Source: an uncultured Odoribacter sp. | Lineage (GTDB): Bacteria > Bacteroidota > Bacteroidia > Bacteroidales > Marinifilaceae | NCBI GenBank assembly: GCA_934725835.1 | Contig: CAKVCR010000139.1 | Location: 1 to 7,534 of the forward strand | Direction: 5' to 3' | Length of the DNA: 7,534 nt | Shown here: positions 6,111-7,534 of the stretch, in pieces | Numbering within the stretch: position 1 is the first letter of the stretch | Layout: every line of letters starts with the position of its first letter | Position numbers and translations under genes: made by a program | Notes under the pieces: generated by a model | The model's database searches: none | Told to the model about the DNA's origin: nothing | What the model saw: the letters and a program-made list of their open reading frames with translations, nothing else

Positions 6111-7534
6111 TATAGAAATAGCAAGTAATGTAACACTAAAACCCATTACCGAAATAGCAACAAAATTGGGTATAGATCCAGATGTTATTGAACTATATGG
6201 CAAGTATAAAGCTAAATTGCCATTGAATCTAATAAACCCTGAAAAAATAAAAGACAAACATCTTATTTTAGTGTCTGCTATATCTCCGACACCTGCAGGT
6301 GAAGGTAAGACAACCATATCAATTGGACTAACAGAAGGTTTAAACCGAATAGGTAAAAAAACTACCGTTGTACTTCGCGAACCATCATTAGGACCTGTAT
6401 TCGGAATCAAAGGAGGAGCAACTGGTGGTGGATATTCACAAGTCTTACCAATGGAGGATATCAATCTACACTTTACTGGAGATTTCAATGCTATCGAAAA
6501 AGCTCATAACTTATTGGCTGCATTAATAGACAATAATGTACAAAATAAGACTAATTCATTAGAATTAGACCCTCGTACTATCACTTGGAAGCGAGTAATG
6601 GATATGAATGACCGTTCTCTCCGTCATATCATTGTTGGTTTAGGAGGGACAAGTTCTGGTATTCCACGAGAAACCGGCTTTGATATCACAGCGGCTTCAG
6701 AAATCATGGCAATACTTTGTTTAGCAGAGAATTTTACAGACTTAAAAGAACGTCTAGGTAATATTTTTATTGGTTATACATTCGATAAAAAGCCTATCTA
6801 TGCTCGTGATTTAAAAGCTAATGGGGCAATGGCAGCACTATTAAAGGATGCTATAAAACCAAATTTAGTACAAACGATTGAAGGGAATCCTGCAATCATC
6901 CACGGAGGTCCGTTCGCCAATATAGCACAAGGGACAAACTCGATTATAGCGACTAAAATGGGGTTGTCATTGTCAGACTTTGTTGTAACAGAAGCAGGAT
7001 TTGGCTTTGACTTAGGAGCAGAGAAATTTTTCGACATAAAATGCGTTAAAGCAGGTTTGAATCCAAGTGCAGTTGTATTAGTAGCCACCATACGAGCTTT
7101 AAAATATCATGGAGGAGCAAAGCTTGATAGTCTAAAAGAAGAAAATACTGAAGCTCTGCGCAAGGGAATCGAAAACTTGGAAAAACATGTGGAAAATATG
7201 AAGAAATTCAATATTTGCCCTATTGTTGCTCTTAATAAATTTGTTACTGATACAGATGCAGAAATTCAGATTATCACCGATAAATGTAATGAATTGGGTG
7301 TTCCTATTGAGGTGGCTAATGTATGGGCCAAAGGAGGTGAAGGAGCAGAATCTTTAGCCAAATTGGTTGCCAAAGTTGCTGAACAATGTACATGTAAATT
7401 AAAACCGATGTATGACTGGAATTGGAGTGTAGAGAAAAAAATTGAAACACTTGCCAAAGAAATATATGGAGCTGCAGCCATCGACTATACATCACAAGCT
7501 AAGAATGATTTGAAAAAAATTATGGCATTAGGAC
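6103..7534 (+). CDS. fhs: Formate-tetrahydrofolate ligase (10-formyl-THF synthetase), 3' end missing
   Basis: The frame from ATG 6103 is open to the right edge, giving 477 residues of an enzyme that is usually about 555 long, so roughly the last 80 are outside the window. The enzyme joins formate to tetrahydrofolate using ATP, giving 10-formyl-THF for purine and formyl-Met synthesis; it acts in the cytoplasm. Diagnostic features are the ATP-binding loop TPAGEGKTT (63-71), the highly conserved REPSLGPVFGIKGGATGGGY (92-111) with the following QVLPMEDINLHFTGDFNAI, the GGTSSGIPRETGFDIT stretch (181-195), and HGGPFANIAQGTNS (267-280) with TEAGFGFDLGAEKFFDIKC (296-314). All these are intact. The start gives MTDIEIASNV, consistent with family N-termini. 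No riboswitch is possible in the 30-base gap and no separate promoter is evident, so read-through from the gene at 5185 is likely. I see no folate-pathway neighbour in the window. Confidence 0.97.
   Translation, partial: MTDIEIASNVTLKPITEIATKLGIDPDVIELYGKYKAKLPLNLINPEKIKDKHLILVSAISPTPAGEGKTTISIGLTEGLNRIGKKTTVVLREPSLGPVFGIKGGATGGGYSQVLPMEDINLHFTGDFNAIEKAHNLLAALIDNNVQNKTNSLELDPRTITWKRVMDMNDRSLRHIIVGLGGTSSGIPRETGFDITAASEIMAILCLAENFTDLKERLGNIFIGYTFDKKPIYARDLKANGAMAALLKDAIKPNLVQTIEGNPAIIHGGPFANIAQGTNSIIATKMGLSLSDFVVTEAGFGFDLGAEKFFDIKCVKAGLNPSAVVLVATIRALKYHGGAKLDSLKEENTEALRKGIENLEKHVENMKKFNICPIVALNKFVTDTDAEIQIITDKCNELGVPIEVANVWAKGGEGAESLAKLVAKVAEQCTCKLKPMYDWNWSVEKKIETLAKEIYGAAAIDYTSQAKNDLKKIMALG

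Noticed and set aside
6075..6488. 137-residue - strand frame under the fhs start
   Set aside because: It is antisense to conserved fhs coding sequence, including the ATP-binding loop, and its composition (PPPVAPPLIP) is a shadow of the Gly-rich motif.
6798..7481. Two - strand frames (6798-7091 and 7266-7481) under fhs
   Set aside because: Both are antisense to intact, conserved fhs sequence.
1..7534. Defence, mobile or CRISPR system
   Set aside because: No transposase, integrase, repeat array, toxin-antitoxin pair or recognisable defence domain is visible; genes look like ordinary core genes.

Overview
The window looks like a stretch of core chromosome from a member of the order Bacteroidales (Bacteroides or a near relative). 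The evidence is the gene content (an OstA-like envelope protein, a carboxypeptidase-regulatory-like domain protein, a DUF2851 protein, coiled-coil envelope proteins with Bacteroidetes-type N-termini), AT-rich DNA, A-rich translation starts without strong Shine-Dalgarno sequences, and several matches to the Bacteroidetes -7 promoter element TAnnTTTG. I see no mobile element, tRNA, rRNA, CRISPR array or defence gene. The genus and species cannot be fixed from the sequence alone.

Layout, left to right. (1) The 3' part of an OstA/LptA-like gene on the + strand enters from the left edge and ends at 1262. (2) A 132-base convergent gap follows, with two hairpins; the second is a clear bidirectional intrinsic terminator. 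(3) A secreted protein with a carboxypeptidase-regulatory-like domain is encoded on the - strand (1395-2579). (4) A 126-base divergent gap holds two candidate promoters that face each other with -7 boxes three bases apart. (5) A two-gene + strand unit (2706-3732) encodes a coiled-coil lipoprotein and, four bases later, a small membrane-anchored protein with a CCGxHxxCE motif. (6) A DUF2851 gene on the - strand (3729-5006) converges on that unit so closely that the two stop codons share one TTAA; a perfect hairpin sits in the last codons of the small gene. (7) A divergent promoter gap (5007-5184) follows. (8) A membrane-anchored coiled-coil protein with a C-terminal predicted beta domain is encoded at 5185-6072 (+). 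(9) Formate-tetrahydrofolate ligase (fhs) begins 30 bases later at 6103 and runs off the right edge.

Functionally, most of the window is envelope-related: an LPS-transport-like protein, a secreted beta-domain protein, a lipoprotein and two membrane-anchored proteins. The clear metabolic gene is fhs, which supplies 10-formyl-tetrahydrofolate. DUF2851 has no established function that I know of. I do not find a convincing new multi-gene system. The points worth a second look are the compact regulatory arrangements (facing promoters, shared stop codons with an embedded hairpin, a duplicated start sequence before fhs) and the uncharacterised pair DUF2851 plus CCGxHxxCE protein.
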